DNA of 64,000 nt from Theocolax elegans (Eukaryota > Arthropoda > Insecta > Hymenoptera > Cerocephalidae), in NCBI GenBank assembly GCA_026168455.1, contig CM047425.1:29090784-29154783 (forward strand). The letters are read 5' to 3'. The position numbers and the translations under genes were made by a program. The notes below the pieces were generated by a model. That model was not told where the DNA came from and ran no database searches. It was given only the letters and a program-made list of their open reading frames with translations. Positions 42,300-53,130 of this stretch are shown here, piece after piece; positions within the stretch are counted from its first letter, which is position 1; every line of letters begins with the position of its first letter.

Positions 42300-43828
42300 A
42301 GTATCGGTATTTATGGTGACACTGCGTGTTATCTTAGTGTTTTGAGGTTATAAAACATATGTAACGACTCAGATATAAGGGGGAGAATATTAACTGATAG
42401 AATAATGCATAAAAAACCAATAACCCAGATACCTAAATACCCCTCACGGGTAAAAAAGCACACGTCTTTCGAGATGGCGGAGGCCGGAGGCCTGCGGCAC
42501 TTCGAATGAGGTTATAACTTATGAGATAGAGATAGTATAGGAAAGGCATGAGATAGAAAGAGAAACAATGCTTTCCAGCCCGTGAGAGAGCGCGTACAGA
42601 AGTAAAAACTTATAGAAGAAGTTCAAACGTGGCCACGAGAGGGAGCTAGTTTCAGGTGAATACTTTTGTCACAGCTGAATCATCTGGCTGATTTTGTGTG
42701 AAAAGTTATGAATTAAAATTATTTATTTACGTAATTATTTCCAATACCTCACATTATTCCGTATTCCGTTTCGGTATTTTTTATTGTAGTGCAATATGCA
42801 GATACTATTGCAAGGTAAAGATTTCATATTCGCCCATATCCTATACTAGCATGTCGACCTTTGACATCTCGACGAGAGAAAGACAAACATTGGTAAAATT
42901 CTGACCATGAAAACAATGTTTTCATTTCCATGCAAATGATGGTATAACTTTTTTAAATCTTAAAGTATAATATTAATAAGAATTGCACAAAAAATAAATG
43001 TATATTATTACATTATATTAATTATATTTATTATAATATTAATTCATTTTATTTATATAATTTGATGTGTTTGCTTTAAGTTTATATTATTTGAAGGGAC
43101 TTATGCTTGTATTTTAATAATGAATCCCTCATGATATCTCAATGTTTTCCACATTGACCAAAATAATTTAAAAATTATCGTTCTCTATCCTAATTAAAAT
43201 TACTGAATAATCATTTTATTTTCTATATAAAGCCAATATATGTGTTCGATACTTTGCCAAGTATATAATATTTAATAATTATATGGACTATAACATATGT
43301 TGAATGATATTCTTTCCAACGTTAAGTGAAATGATTGCTTAATAGTTATATGTACTGACATAAATAATTTAAAAGAATGTTGATAAGTTTTTGTTCTCTT
43401 TACATATATTTATTAAATACCTTTTTTAATATTTAAATAAAATCAATGTGTCAGTTGTTTGGTAAGTGTAAAAGGCATTTAATAATTTTGTAACTTTCAC
43501 ATAACTATAAAATGTTTGATAGTGACACTATCTAACATATATAGTTAAGTAATTAAATAGAATTTCTTGTGTTGTACTAAAATTATAATATTAAATTGTA
43601 CTGTTGTCATTAATTATTATAGTAACCCAATAATATCCACATTATATTAAAATTTTATACTGTCAAAATGACGATTTAAGTATAAATTATGTTATATTTT
43701 GTTAAATAGTTTGTAAAATTTATTTTTTTTTAATTCAATATGATCGCGGCACCCAAAGGAATAATTAGACATAGTGTTTGACTTTTTTATAGGTATTTAA
43801 TTAATTTTTTATTGGTTGTAAAGTTTAA
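42300..43828. other. AT-rich spacer without recognised gene
   Basis: No gene, RNA or repeat of note is seen. The short plus-strand frame at 42698-42904 has no family features. Confidence 0.5.
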
Positions 43829-43876
43829 GTCTGAGCGTACGTCCGTACGTCCGTACGTCCGTACATCCGTACAGGC
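43829..43876. repeat. (GTACGTCC)n microsatellite
   Basis: About five units of an eight-base repeat just before the assembly gap. Confidence 0.85.
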
Positions 43877-43900
43877 GGCTTTTTATTTTTTAACTCTTCT

Positions 43901-44000
43901 NNNNNNNNNNNNNNNNNNNNNNNNNNNNNNNNNNNNNNNNNNNNNNNNNNNNNNNNNNNNNNNNNNNNNNNNNNNNNNNNNNNNNNNNNNNNNNNNNNNN
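43901..44000. other. Assembly gap (100 N)
   Basis: Exactly 100 N, a conventional size for a gap of unknown length. Confidence 0.99.
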
Positions 44001-44670
44001 TTTCCAATCAAATCATATTTTTCATACGCATGAAAGATTCCCCGACTGTTAATAAGCTGATTAGAAATAGATTAGAATTCACAAGACATTTTAAATATTA
44101 ATACAAATTGTATTTTTCATATAATTTTTATTCAAACATAAATTAAATATTAATATTACATTTATGCACAAATTTGTTTATGTGCTTACACAGACTAATG
44201 CAGTTTTTGTACGGTATACATATTTATAAGGGTCATGGTCGTTTACATATATGTACACACACCCGTACACACATTTATGTACAAATATATATAATACTTT
44301 AATTGGACGATAATATTATTTTGTGTATATTTATTGTAGATTTGGTCGAATTGCTCTTAATATTTATTATATTAAGTGTATAATAATTGACAAAGGTATA
44401 AAAAAAATTATAAAATTAATTTGACACAATCTTTACATAATTATCATTTTCTTTACAGATGAATACAACAAAAAAGTTCTTATATGCAAAAATCAAAAAA
44501 TATTTTGAAAAAGATTATAGTTATTACGTAAACTAATAATTGCATACGCAAACAAACACATTTCATTAACTCACCTTTTTATTTACACAGATAATGATAG
44601 TTAATCCATAAATTTATACTGGTTGAATGAAAACTCGAAAATTCCTTTTTTTTGTTGGCAGGCATGTGAA
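44001..44670. other. AT-rich spacer without recognised gene
   Basis: Nothing recognised on either strand. Confidence 0.5.
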
Positions 44671-44676
44671 CAAAAG

Positions 44677-44800
44677 AACGCACGCACGTGTGCGTGCGTG
44701 CCAAACCAATATAAAGTAAGGTAGGAACGCACGCACGGGTGCGTGCGTGCCAATCCAATCGCAATAATCGATAAAATAGGAACGCACGCACGGGTGCGCT
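44677..44800. repeat. Three tandem GC hairpin units
   Basis: AACGCACGCACG with GTGCGTGCGTG forms a self-complementary block that recurs at 44677, 44726 and 44780 (the third degenerate), spaced 50-54 bp by AT-richer DNA. Each block would fold into a stem of about 10 pairs. It stands out in an AT-rich context. Confidence 0.75.
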
Positions 44801-44859
44801 GGTGTGGCGAGTAGACGCTTCCGTAGTCAGGTCCTTCCCAGTCTTCCATGCATATACAG

Positions 44860-45292
44860 CTATAAAATAATGTTGATAATTATTGTCTTATTCAATTTTT
44901 ATTTCCGGATACACCTATTTACGTAGTTGAGTAAAGAGGAAAAATTACCTATAGGTTGGTCCATAATTAAGGTAAAAGTACCAGTGCCTGAACGGTTTTT
45001 GAATAGGTATATGAATTTTACTTAGTTTTGAGCAAAATAAAGAGCTATACCATTAATTTTTGTTCGCTTATGAAAAATTAATATTTTTTCTTATTGATTC
45101 TATTTTTTTATGCTTAATTTTAACTTTTATTATTAAATATGAGATAAAAAACTGATAATGTGAATTTGTACGCTATTTGGAACATTTAAAATAATTTTGT
45201 AGGTTAGAAACTTGTTTTTTAAATAATTTATTTTCAACGCATAGTTGACTCTTCAAAGATGATGTAAAATTTTAAAATAGTTATTAGTTAAT
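44860..45292. other. AT-rich spacer without recognised gene
   Basis: Nothing recognised. Confidence 0.5.
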
Positions 45293-45838
45293 AAAAACTA
45301 TCAAAAAGACATTTAAAAAGTTTAAATAAATATAAAATATCTTAATGTTAAAAGTGTTTCACGAAACGGACAAAATATAGATTTATGTTCAATTATGAAA
45401 CATTTTTTCTTGCTGTTCCAAACTTATGGACATGAGAAAATGATGTACATATTTTGGAACAGTATAATTTATGAATCAATTAGATAGAAATTTGAATTTA
45501 GTGTACATCATATAAAAGTATAGCTTATATACATAATATATGTTTATAAAGTAGAATGAAATATGTTTTAAATAGCTTAAAATAAGGCTTCGGAAATCAG
45601 CACTACTTGTCACCATAACCTTTCAATTAGTTAACTTTTGACCCTTTTATAATTTTTTTACCTTGATTACATATTTTTTACGTTCTTAAATTTATAAATC
45701 TACATTTCTTAACTTATTTGAAATTTGATTTATTTTTTTCACTTATAAAAGACTGAAAGTTTTGTTAAAATATAATAATTTAACTCTATGTTCCACAATA
45801 CGGCACGTTCCGCAATAGGTACTTTTACCTTAAGACAT

Positions 45839-46042
45839 ACTGCAACCATTTTTACAAGAATGATAGGAACACTCATTGCGGATGGCATTCTCCAACTCCT
45901 CTACCACTTGCTGGTCTGGACATTGATACAGGGAAGATATTACCATCTGTGTGCAATTCAATGTCATATATACAACCGGAAAATCCTGTATGAAGTGGCA
46001 AATTATGTGGCAGTACTTCAAAATATTTTGATTTATGTCCAC
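45839..46042 (-). pseudogene. LamG/EGF exon, duplicate with indels
   Basis: Same exon as 46898-47109. An extra C (near 45890) puts a stop after GECHPQ, and an extra T lies near 45855. Both look like base-calling errors more than mutations because the flanks are otherwise identical. Confidence 0.75.
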
Positions 46043-46123
46043 CTACAAAACAATAATTTGATATCAAGGTTAAGAATTATAAATAATCAAAATGAAGTAT
46101 AAATTAAAACACCATTATCATAC

Positions 46124-46291
46124 CGATATAAAGAATTGGCGAAACGTCTAACCGCGTATTTGCACCAGCGGCTCGACCAGTTACATCCAAGAATCTCTAC
46201 CTTTCCTTCCAATTTGTAGCGTATGAACTTCATGAGATTTTACGTTCAAAGGAGTATTTGTAAAAATTCGGCTGACACCAGAGCCTAAATC
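46124..46291 (-). pseudogene. LamG exon, duplicate
   Basis: Same as 47191-47358, including the shared frame break. Its splice sites are unchanged. Confidence 0.7.
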
Positions 46292-46897
46292 CTACGTAAG
46301 CATGAAATATCCACGCACGTATGTTATTGAGAAATGATCGGTAGCTTCGCGTCGTTTGACCCATAAAAACTATCAAAAAGACATTTAAAAAGTTTAAATA
46401 AATATAAAATATCTTAATGTTAAAAGTGTTTCACGAAACGGACAAAATATAGATTTATGTTCAATTATGAAACATTTTTTCTTGCTGTTCCAAACTTATG
46501 GACATGAGAAAATGATGTACATATTTGGAACAGTATAATTTATGAATCAATTAGATAGAAATTTGAATTTAGTGTACATCATATAAAAGTATAGCTTATA
46601 TACATAATATATGTTTATAAAGTAGAATGAAATATGTTTAAATAGCTTAAAATAAGGCTTCGGAAATCAGCACTACTTGTCACCATAACCTTTCAAATTA
46701 GTTAACTTTTGACCCTTTATAATTTTTTTACTTGATTACATATTTTTTACGTTCTTAAATTTATAAATCTACATTTCTTAACTTATTTGAAATTTGATTT
46801 ATTTTTTTCACTTATAAAAGACTGAAAGTTTTGTTAAAATATAATAATTTAACTCTAGTGTTCCACAATACGGCACGTTCCGCAATAGGTACTTTAC

Positions 46898-47109
46898 CTT
46901 AAGACATACTGCACCATTTTTACAAGAATGATAGGAACACTCATTGCGATGGCATTCTCCAACTCCTCTACCACTTGCTGGTCTGGACATTGATACAGGG
47001 AAGATATTACCATCTGTGTGCAATTCAATGTCATATATACAACCGGAAAATCCTGTATGAAGTGGCAAATTATGTGGCAGTACTTCAAAATATTTTGATT
47101 TATGTCCAC
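46898..47109 (-). CDS. Exon of a laminin-G/EGF protein (second copy, in frame)
   Basis: The minus-strand exon starts after the acceptor TTTTGTAG at 47110 and ends at 46898 before the donor GTAAAG. It encodes the end of a laminin-G domain (GHKSKYFEVLPHNLPLHTGF, SGCIYDIEL) and the beginning of an EGF-like domain (NECSYHSCKNGAVCLK). Such LamG-EGF arrays occur in secreted or membrane proteins of the agrin, perlecan, pikachurin and eyes-shut type; I cannot say which. It joins the exon at 47191-47358 across an 81-nt intron. This is the best candidate for a normal host gene in the window; the rest of the gene lies elsewhere or was lost. Confidence 0.8.
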
Positions 47110-47190
47110 CTACAAAACAATAATTTGATATCAAGGTTAAGAATTATAAATAATCAAAATGAAGTATAAATTAAAACACCATTATCATAC

Positions 47191-47358
47191 CGATATAAAG
47201 AATTGGCGAAACGTCTAACCGCGTATTTGCACCAGCGGCTCGACCAGTTACATCCAAGAATCTCTACCTTTCCTTCCAATTTGTAGCGTATGAACTTCAT
47301 GAGATTTTACGTTCAAAGGAGTATTTGTAAAAATTCGGCTGACACCAGAGCCTAAATC
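47191..47358 (-). CDS. Upstream LamG exon of the same gene
   Basis: Starts after the acceptor GCTTACGTAG and ends before the donor GTATGA. It encodes the middle of a laminin-G domain: DLGSGVSRIFTNTPL, then HEVHTLQIGRKGR, and in another phase AGANTRLDVSPILYIG. The two parts are separated by a frame break near 47255. Both copies in the window share this break (46190 in the other), so it is either a real mutation or an error made before the duplication. Splicing to 47109 restores the phase LYIG-GHKSK. Confidence 0.7.
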
Positions 47359-47429
47359 CTACGTAAGCATGAAATATCCACGCACGTATGTTATTGAGAA
47401 ATGATCGGTAGCTTCGCGTCGTTTGACCC

Positions 47430-47862
47430 ATATAAGCTATCAAAGATATTTGTTCTAAAGTTTTTATACTGTACCTGTGAAAACTGTAGTCCAAAACCAA
47501 GAATTCAAATTATCAACATTAAACATAACCGATAATTGTCACTGACAGGTTATGCTACGCGCACGTTTCTCGGCAAATTAGATGATTGACGACCGTGTAA
47601 GATAAAAGATGACCGTTTAAGATAATAATGAAAAAATAACTAGATCACGCGTGTCTCACTCACTCTTTCGTTTTCCCCTATAGCTCTGTCTCAACTTTTT
47701 CGAGTTGACATATATATATAGGAGACGAAAAAGATATCGAAAAATACATAACCGAGTAAAAGAATTTGACATCTCAGATATTTCCATGAAGTTTTATTGA
47801 AAGTATTACTAAATAATTTATCGAAAACTTAATAAACTGAAGAAATATTAAAAAAGAAATAA
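47430..47862. other. Spacer without recognised gene
   Basis: May contain intron of the LamG gene upstream of exon 47191-47358. No further exon is recognised. Confidence 0.4.
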
Positions 47863-47864
47863 TA

Positions 47865-48775
47865 GGGGAAGCCCGGGCAAGACGGACCCCTTAAGGAAAA
47901 ACGAATAAAAAATGGACTAAACAACAAAATATACGATCAATAAAAATTTTTTCGTGAAGTAGGAATCAGAACAAAGAAGTACGTGCAAGTATATTGATAT
48001 ATTATAACTTAAGCATATAATAAAAAATTGTTAAAAAAATTGTGAAATTTCGAGGCCTTCAAAAATGCCCGGGCAAAACGGACACCCTCAGGAAAAATCG
48101 ATAAAAATTGGTCAAATAAGGAATTTTGAACATATTTATATTTTTAAACATCATTTACTAACAAAAATAGATTAATATATAAATTACTTTTATAGAAACA
48201 TTAACAGTAAAGAAAAGAAAATTTTTTTTTATAAATAGTACATTAATCGTCGCATTCTTCGCAAAAATAACTACCATTCCTTTGTATGGTGAACAATTTT
48301 CATGAGACCACTTTTTACACTTTACAAAAAAGTTGTAATAAATTGCTTTAAAAAGAAAAAACTCAAATTTGTGTATTCCGGGCAAAATGGCCATATGACC
48401 GTCTTGCCCGGACCATCTTGCCCGGAATGGATATAATGAATTTTTTTTTAAAAATTAGTAAAAAACAAAATTAATATGGGCTCTAACCTGTGTCTTTTTT
48501 TAAAACTAGTTAAATATAATAGCCTGACAATATTTATTTATTAATTTAATAATTTGTGTGAAAAATAAGTTTACTTTCTTATCTTGATAACATCGTAAGG
48601 ATTCAGACAAAAATCAATATTTATGTTTTTCGACGATGTTACCATCGAGACCGGCGCGGACGTACTGAAATTTAAATACTAGTAACACAAACAATATACT
48701 TGAATTTTTTCGGAATTTTCCGAACAGCCATATTAGAAATAGAGGGGGGGGTGACCGTCTTGCCCGGGCTTCCTC
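47865..48775. mobile_element. 911-bp nonautonomous DNA element with TIRs
   Basis: Terminal inverted repeats share GAAGCCCGGGCAAGACGG (21 bp in all with one mismatch), flanked by TA on both sides. The same CCGGGCAA motif recurs inside near 48070, 48375 and 48400-48425 in both orientations. The interior is AT-rich and noncoding. TA flanks suit a mariner-type target but no transposase is present. Confidence 0.8.
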
Positions 48776-48947
48776 TATATGATATAAAAAGTTACGTAAA
48801 TAACATATTATATATTAATATTCAAAAATAAAAAAACCGCAAGTGCAGTTCGATGTCTAATAGGTGCTAGCGCGCATTATACTTGCGTTGGTTGCGCTAC
48901 CGCGCACCTTGATAAGTTTAAACAGTATACTATATTAATAAAAAAAA

Positions 48948-49436
48948 ATGTCAGTTTTAGTAAGAAATTGGGAGCGACTTTGCTATTTTTGTCATAATAC
49001 ATACCTGTGTCATTATTGTTATACGACAAAATTATCACACATAGAAAAAATTCGGTTTTCATTAAGTGCTACACGAACGATACGCGAATTAATTTGTACT
49101 TTTACTGATCTAAAATGTTTTTGTTGCGGACTCCCAATTCCTTTCAAAAGTTGTCTTATCGAGCAAGAAGTTAAATGCAATGGATATGTACTAACGCGCG
49201 TAAATGGCGGACTACACGAATGTATAACATCGCAATTACAACCTCGAGAACAACTTAAATGGAATTTCTTGACTCCAGCGCGAGTAAATAAACAAAATAG
49301 TATTCTATTCGAAGAGAGCACGAAAGTATTATGTAAACGAAGCACTAAAGGAATCGACCAACATACAGAAACCAGTAGAGCGGAATCAACAAATCCAAAG
49401 ATTCAAGAGGTGAAAAAAGAAAATGAAGCTGAATGA
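48948..49436 (+). CDS. Cys-rich 162-aa protein of unknown function
   Basis: Complete frame from ATG to TGA. Residues about 12-25 hold CYFCHNTYLCHYC, two CxxC pairs. About 52-65 hold CTFTDLKCFCCGLPI, a second Cys cluster. More Cys/His follow (CNGY, HECITS). The C-terminal third is charged (Lys/Glu). The layout suggests one or two zinc-binding modules. There is no signal peptide or membrane segment. It lies about 200 bp upstream of the envelope-like gene in the same direction. I recognise no family. Part of it (from about 49103) is repeated at 54907 in the duplicated block, with most of the gene missing there. Confidence 0.65.
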   Translation: MSVLVRNWERLCYFCHNTYLCHYCYTTKLSHIEKIRFSLSATRTIRELICTFTDLKCFCCGLPIPFKSCLIEQEVKCNGYVLTRVNGGLHECITSQLQPREQLKWNFLTPARVNKQNSILFEESTKVLCKRSTKGIDQHTETSRAESTNPKIQEVKKENEAE

Positions 49437-49643
49437 GAGAAATTATGCGTATACCGATGATATTAAGCGCTTATTGAAATAAATCTCAGAGAAACATAAA
49501 AATATGAGTAATTAACATAATACGATAAATTGGAACGCATAGGAAAAATATGTTAAAAAAAAATATATATATATAAACGCACATAAATAAAGGAACAATA
49601 TGTTGGACATAATAAAGTTTTTTATTATTATGTTACAGACAAA

Positions 49644-51402
49644 ATGGAGAAGATTATGTGCGCATTTTTCATCGTGATTCACGTTGTGATTGCGACGACT
49701 CAATATAAGGCAATTGTAACAGAGCGAAATAACCCCGGAATCATTTTTAATCGATTGCAAAAAATAGACTTTATTAAACAAGAATGGTGTATAATAACTA
49801 CAATTGACACACAGAAAGTTTTCGGAATCCAAGAAAATTTTACAAAAATAATACAAGATATTGTACAATCCGACACGTATACAAGGCTAAAGGACGCGGT
49901 AACGATAAGCAGAATTTATTTATTACAAGAAAAAATGCGCGAGTTCTCTAGAATAAGAGACGCTTATATCACTTCAGCGACTTCATATTCGTCAGGAGGC
50001 GAAGTTTTAGATAAGGCGGGGGGACGAAAACGCATTTACAAAAAATTCATCACTAGATATAGTATCAATTATTACGCAAATGAGACATCACTCTCGAGAA
50101 GCAATGTTAGGAAGAGGTACAGCAAAGGCATATATAGATAATGAAATCATGCAAACTTTAGAAAAAATGTCTGTAGAAATGAAGCAACTGGAAGCGATAT
50201 TACAAATACTACAAGGAGAAAAAGGAGTAATAGATATTGACAAATCAATAGTTGAGGAAACAATCAATCTAGCATTACAAAATTTGGATAGTTACTTGGA
50301 TATAGCCAACACGATAACAAGTTTATTGTCAACAACAAAGTTTTCCGGCGCTACAAGAAATTTAAGAATTATTTTAAAAATGATAGAAAAAGTATCCGAA
50401 ACCAAGAGTCCGATAAAAATTGAACAAATAAATGCGGCAATAATTGCCGAGTTCGCTCCAAGAGAATTAACAATTTATAAAGATCACATAATTATGCAAA
50501 TAATAATGCCAATGGTAGAAAAGGAAACGCACACTTTGTACAAAATGCTTCCAGTGCCAGTTTTCCAACAAGGGGATTTAATCCATAATGCAGTGTACAT
50601 TCAACCCAGGGACGATTTTATAGCCTCTCTTCCCAACGGGGAAAAACACACCTTTTTAAGTACAACGCAGCTGTCGAGATGTATTAAAATACAAAGGAAT
50701 TATATATGCGTAAGGGAAAACCCTGTGCATCTCCAACGAGAGTGTGAAAGCAAATTATTACTGGAACAAGACTATGCAACTTTTAGTTCATGTAGAATTA
50801 ATTTTATGAAAGGCAAGAACTTATACATCATTAAAACTGCTCATCCAAGACACTATGTTTACTCAGTCGCAAAGCCTACACTCGTAAATGTATTTTGTCC
50901 AGTATTCGAGGAGACATACACTTTTCAACAAGCAGGAACGATTTCCCTCTCAGCGGGCTGCCACTTTAAGGTTCACGATAACATCTACTACGCTTCAGAG
51001 CTGCTGGTGAGTGAAAAGGACACGTACTATTTACCACCATTGCAGTTGATCGGAGCAGGAAAAAACCTTCCGAGCGATTTAAAACCGGATAAAACTATTA
51101 ATGTTAAAATTGAAAATCAAATAACTGATGCTTACTTACATGGAATGGTTATTATACTAATGCTTTTTGCCGGATGCTTAATACTATGTCGATATATTTT
51201 CCAAAAATGTATTAGGAAATCAAGAAAAGACAAAGTAGAGTACGTCCCAATGCGACCAGTTGATCCGACAATACAATGGAATTTCTTACCTCGAGAACAC
51301 GTATATGCAACTCCGAGAACACCACCCAAGACGTATGAACCAGAACCACCTCCGAACACGCCAGTTTTATCCGAGAAAACTGAACCAAGTAACAATGTTT
51401 AA
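49644..51402 (+). CDS. Baculovirus-F / insect-errantivirus-type envelope glycoprotein
   Basis: Two overlapping frames: 49644-50141 and 50080-51402. The first begins with a signal-like segment (residues about 5-20, CAFFIVIHVVIA). The second carries the typical F-protein ectodomain pattern with regularly spaced Cys, a TM helix (MVIILMLFAGCLILCRYIF, about 70 residues from the end) and a Pro-rich cytoplasmic tail. The frame changes near 50030 in a run of six G; the duplicate at 55120 has five G there and the frame is not broken at that place. Hence the break may be an assembly error. No RxxR furin site is evident in the part seen. Such proteins drive membrane fusion; domesticated ones (Iris of Drosophila) exist. 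No gag or pol lies beside it. Confidence 0.8.
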
Positions 51403-51599
51403 GGCATTTAAAAATGACTTATAATTAACAATTACTTATTATAATAAAATATATAATGTAAACAGTATGCTCGCTTATCATTTAAATATAAATATTTGTT
51501 TATAAATAAATTATAATAACTTTCGAACTTGCGCAATAAGTAAATATATGTATATGAATAGGGTATAGATTATAAAAAAAACGCTTGATTTTATCTATT

Positions 51600-51765
51600 T
51601 CTTTTTATCCAATCCAGGGCTTTCCCTGAATCATAATTAAGTCACGGGGGTGGAGAAAACATAAAATCCAACAGAACCAGCCTATAAATAGGGGGGTTTC
51701 ACGCTTGACAATCTATTCTTACTTGTAGCAACAACTCGGCCACACGTCAACCCTCACACACCAAG
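51600..51765 (+). promoter_or_regulatory. Promoter P1 of the 220-aa gene
   Basis: CCAAT at about 51608, GTCACG at about 51642, TATAAATAGGGGGG from 51683, a likely start site about 30 bases on (near 51714), and ATG at 51766. The spacing is that of a strong TATA promoter. A similar order occurs at P2 (53000-53120). Confidence 0.65.
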
Positions 51766-52428
51766 ATGAGCAACGACAACTGGGATATGGAAATAGAACT
51801 CGATTCGTCAGTGGGATGGATGACGGAACGACGTGCTTTAAGAAGAACAACAGTCCTGTGGCAGTTTCTAAGAAAATATTTTTCTTTATGGGTATACTTA
51901 ATGAGAGACGGTCTAGTACGCCGAACAACTCGTGCCCGGATAGGAATAGCCGGACGCCACTACCCAGCATACACTGCTGATGAAAGAATAGCCAGCCAAT
52001 GGTGGAATACACAACATGTACAAGAGAGGATCTGCAATGACTTGGATCCAAATACAGTACGGTACCACAGGCAGAAGTACCGTAGTTTTCTGGAAAAGGT
52101 AATGGACGGATTACTGGAGCCAGGAGTAACAAACCATTGGGACAGCGATCTAAACCTAGAGGGATTATCCCTCTTGGATCACGGCAGCACGGAAGAAGTC
52201 GAACGACCGGCTCGTTGCGTGGAATGCGGTTTGAGGGTGAAGAACACGCGGCATTATTGCCCGCGATGCGAATTCATTGGCCGATTCGACATCCCCAGAT
52301 ACCAAGGATTGAATTGTTGGTGCATCTGGGAATACGGAGACTTATCACTCCACGTCTGTGACTCATGCAAGGAGGAAGTATACGACCTCCTCAGAAGACA
52401 AAGAAGGATAGCTGGACAAGAGTATTAA
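51766..52428 (+). CDS. 220-aa protein with a double zinc-ribbon-like C-terminus
   Basis: Complete frame. The N-terminal half is basic and aromatic (RRALRRTTVLWQFLRKYFSL), followed by WWNTQHVQERICNDLDP and a helical part. Residues about 147-166 are CVECGLRVKNTRHYCPRC, a CxxC-x10-CxxC zinc ribbon; about 184-203 hold CWC and CDSC, a second pair. It ends basic (LLRRQRRIAG). It follows promoter P1 and ends upstream of AATAAA at about 52519. No family is recognised. Zinc ribbons suggest nucleic-acid or protein binding. Copies at 56852 and 58731 are probably assembly duplicates; only this copy is fully open. Confidence 0.75.
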   Translation: MSNDNWDMEIELDSSVGWMTERRALRRTTVLWQFLRKYFSLWVYLMRDGLVRRTTRARIGIAGRHYPAYTADERIASQWWNTQHVQERICNDLDPNTVRYHRQKYRSFLEKVMDGLLEPGVTNHWDSDLNLEGLSLLDHGSTEEVERPARCVECGLRVKNTRHYCPRCEFIGRFDIPRYQGLNCWCIWEYGDLSLHVCDSCKEEVYDLLRRQRRIAGQEY

Positions 52429-52429
52429 C

Positions 52430-52930
52430 AAATGCATGATTTTTTCCTTTCTTTTAGCTTTTCCTTCCTCATGTTTATTCTCATTTCTCTCCTTTTTCCT
52501 CTTATAGATTTACTAGAATAAATGCACAAAATAAAAGAAAAATAAAAAAAATATATTCATATGCATATATGTATTTATAAACAAAATACAATAATATATA
52601 TATATATATATATATACCAATTTATGTAGCGATAATTGTAATATCTAGTTTTTAAGAAAAAAAAATAATAATAATAAACAAACAAAAATATAAAGAAACA
52701 AATAAACAAAAAAAAACAACAAACAAAAAAAAACAACAAACAACAAAAAAAACAAACAACCACCAAAATAACAAAACAAGACAACAAACGTCTGGACGTT
52801 TACGCCTGGCGTTAAACTTCTCTAAGGGGAGAGGTGTCGCGTCATGATAGACACAACGTACACACATGCGCGTACACATACACACACACATATGCACACA
52901 CACATACGCACACACGTGCGCACACATTTA
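52430..52930. repeat. 3-prime flank with low-complexity DNA
   Basis: AATAAA signals near 52519 and 52529, an (AT)n run near 52590-52615, a long A/C-rich low-complexity stretch at 52665-52790 (AACAAACAAA type), and an (AC)n-rich part at 52855-52925. The Cys/Phe-rich minus-strand frames here come from this bias. Confidence 0.8.
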
Positions 52931-52989
52931 ATACGTAAAGTAGGATGTCCTCGTCAAAGACAGGAACCGCCTTGAAAATTCTAGCCAAT

Positions 52990-53130
52990 ATCTTAATTAG
53001 GTCACGCATGACAAAGAATAAATTAATTAAGTAAATGTACAATATTTGATTGGTCAAGAGGAACCAAAACTCCACCCCAAACCCTTGATATAAATAGGGA
53101 TGTCGCGCAGGGGTGTGCGCTCTTGCTCTT
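52990..53130 (+). promoter_or_regulatory. Promoter P2
   Basis: GTCACG near 53001, an inverted CCAAT (GATTGGTC) near 53048, and TATAAATAGGG from 53089; a start near 53120 is expected. Downstream lies CTCAAGTAAGGTAAAAT, which could hold a splice donor, then an AATAAAG near 53180. No long coding frame follows in this strand; the product could be a noncoding or spliced RNA. Confidence 0.55.

Larger units (their letters stand above)
45293..47428. repeat. Tandem duplication of 1.07 kb containing LamG/EGF exons
   Basis: Bases 45293-46362 and 46363-47428 match, joined through ATAAAAAC. Differences are one-base indels: ATCCGC against ATCGC, GGTTGCAG against GGTGCAG, ACTTTTAC against ACTTTAC, and several T-runs. 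In the exon, the second copy keeps the frame and the first does not, which suggests the first is the noisier version. Confidence 0.88.

Noticed and set aside
44677..44800. CRISPR array
   Set aside because: Only three units with short, unequal AT-rich spacers, in a eukaryotic sequence with no cas genes.
48948..52428. Complete errantivirus or other LTR retrovirus around the envelope gene
   Set aside because: No gag, pol, LTR pair, PBS or PPT is detectable within several kb on either side.
52575..52927. Cys/Phe/Val-rich minus-strand proteins (also at 57509-57973 and 59476-59888)
   Set aside because: Encoded by AC- and AAC-type low-complexity DNA.
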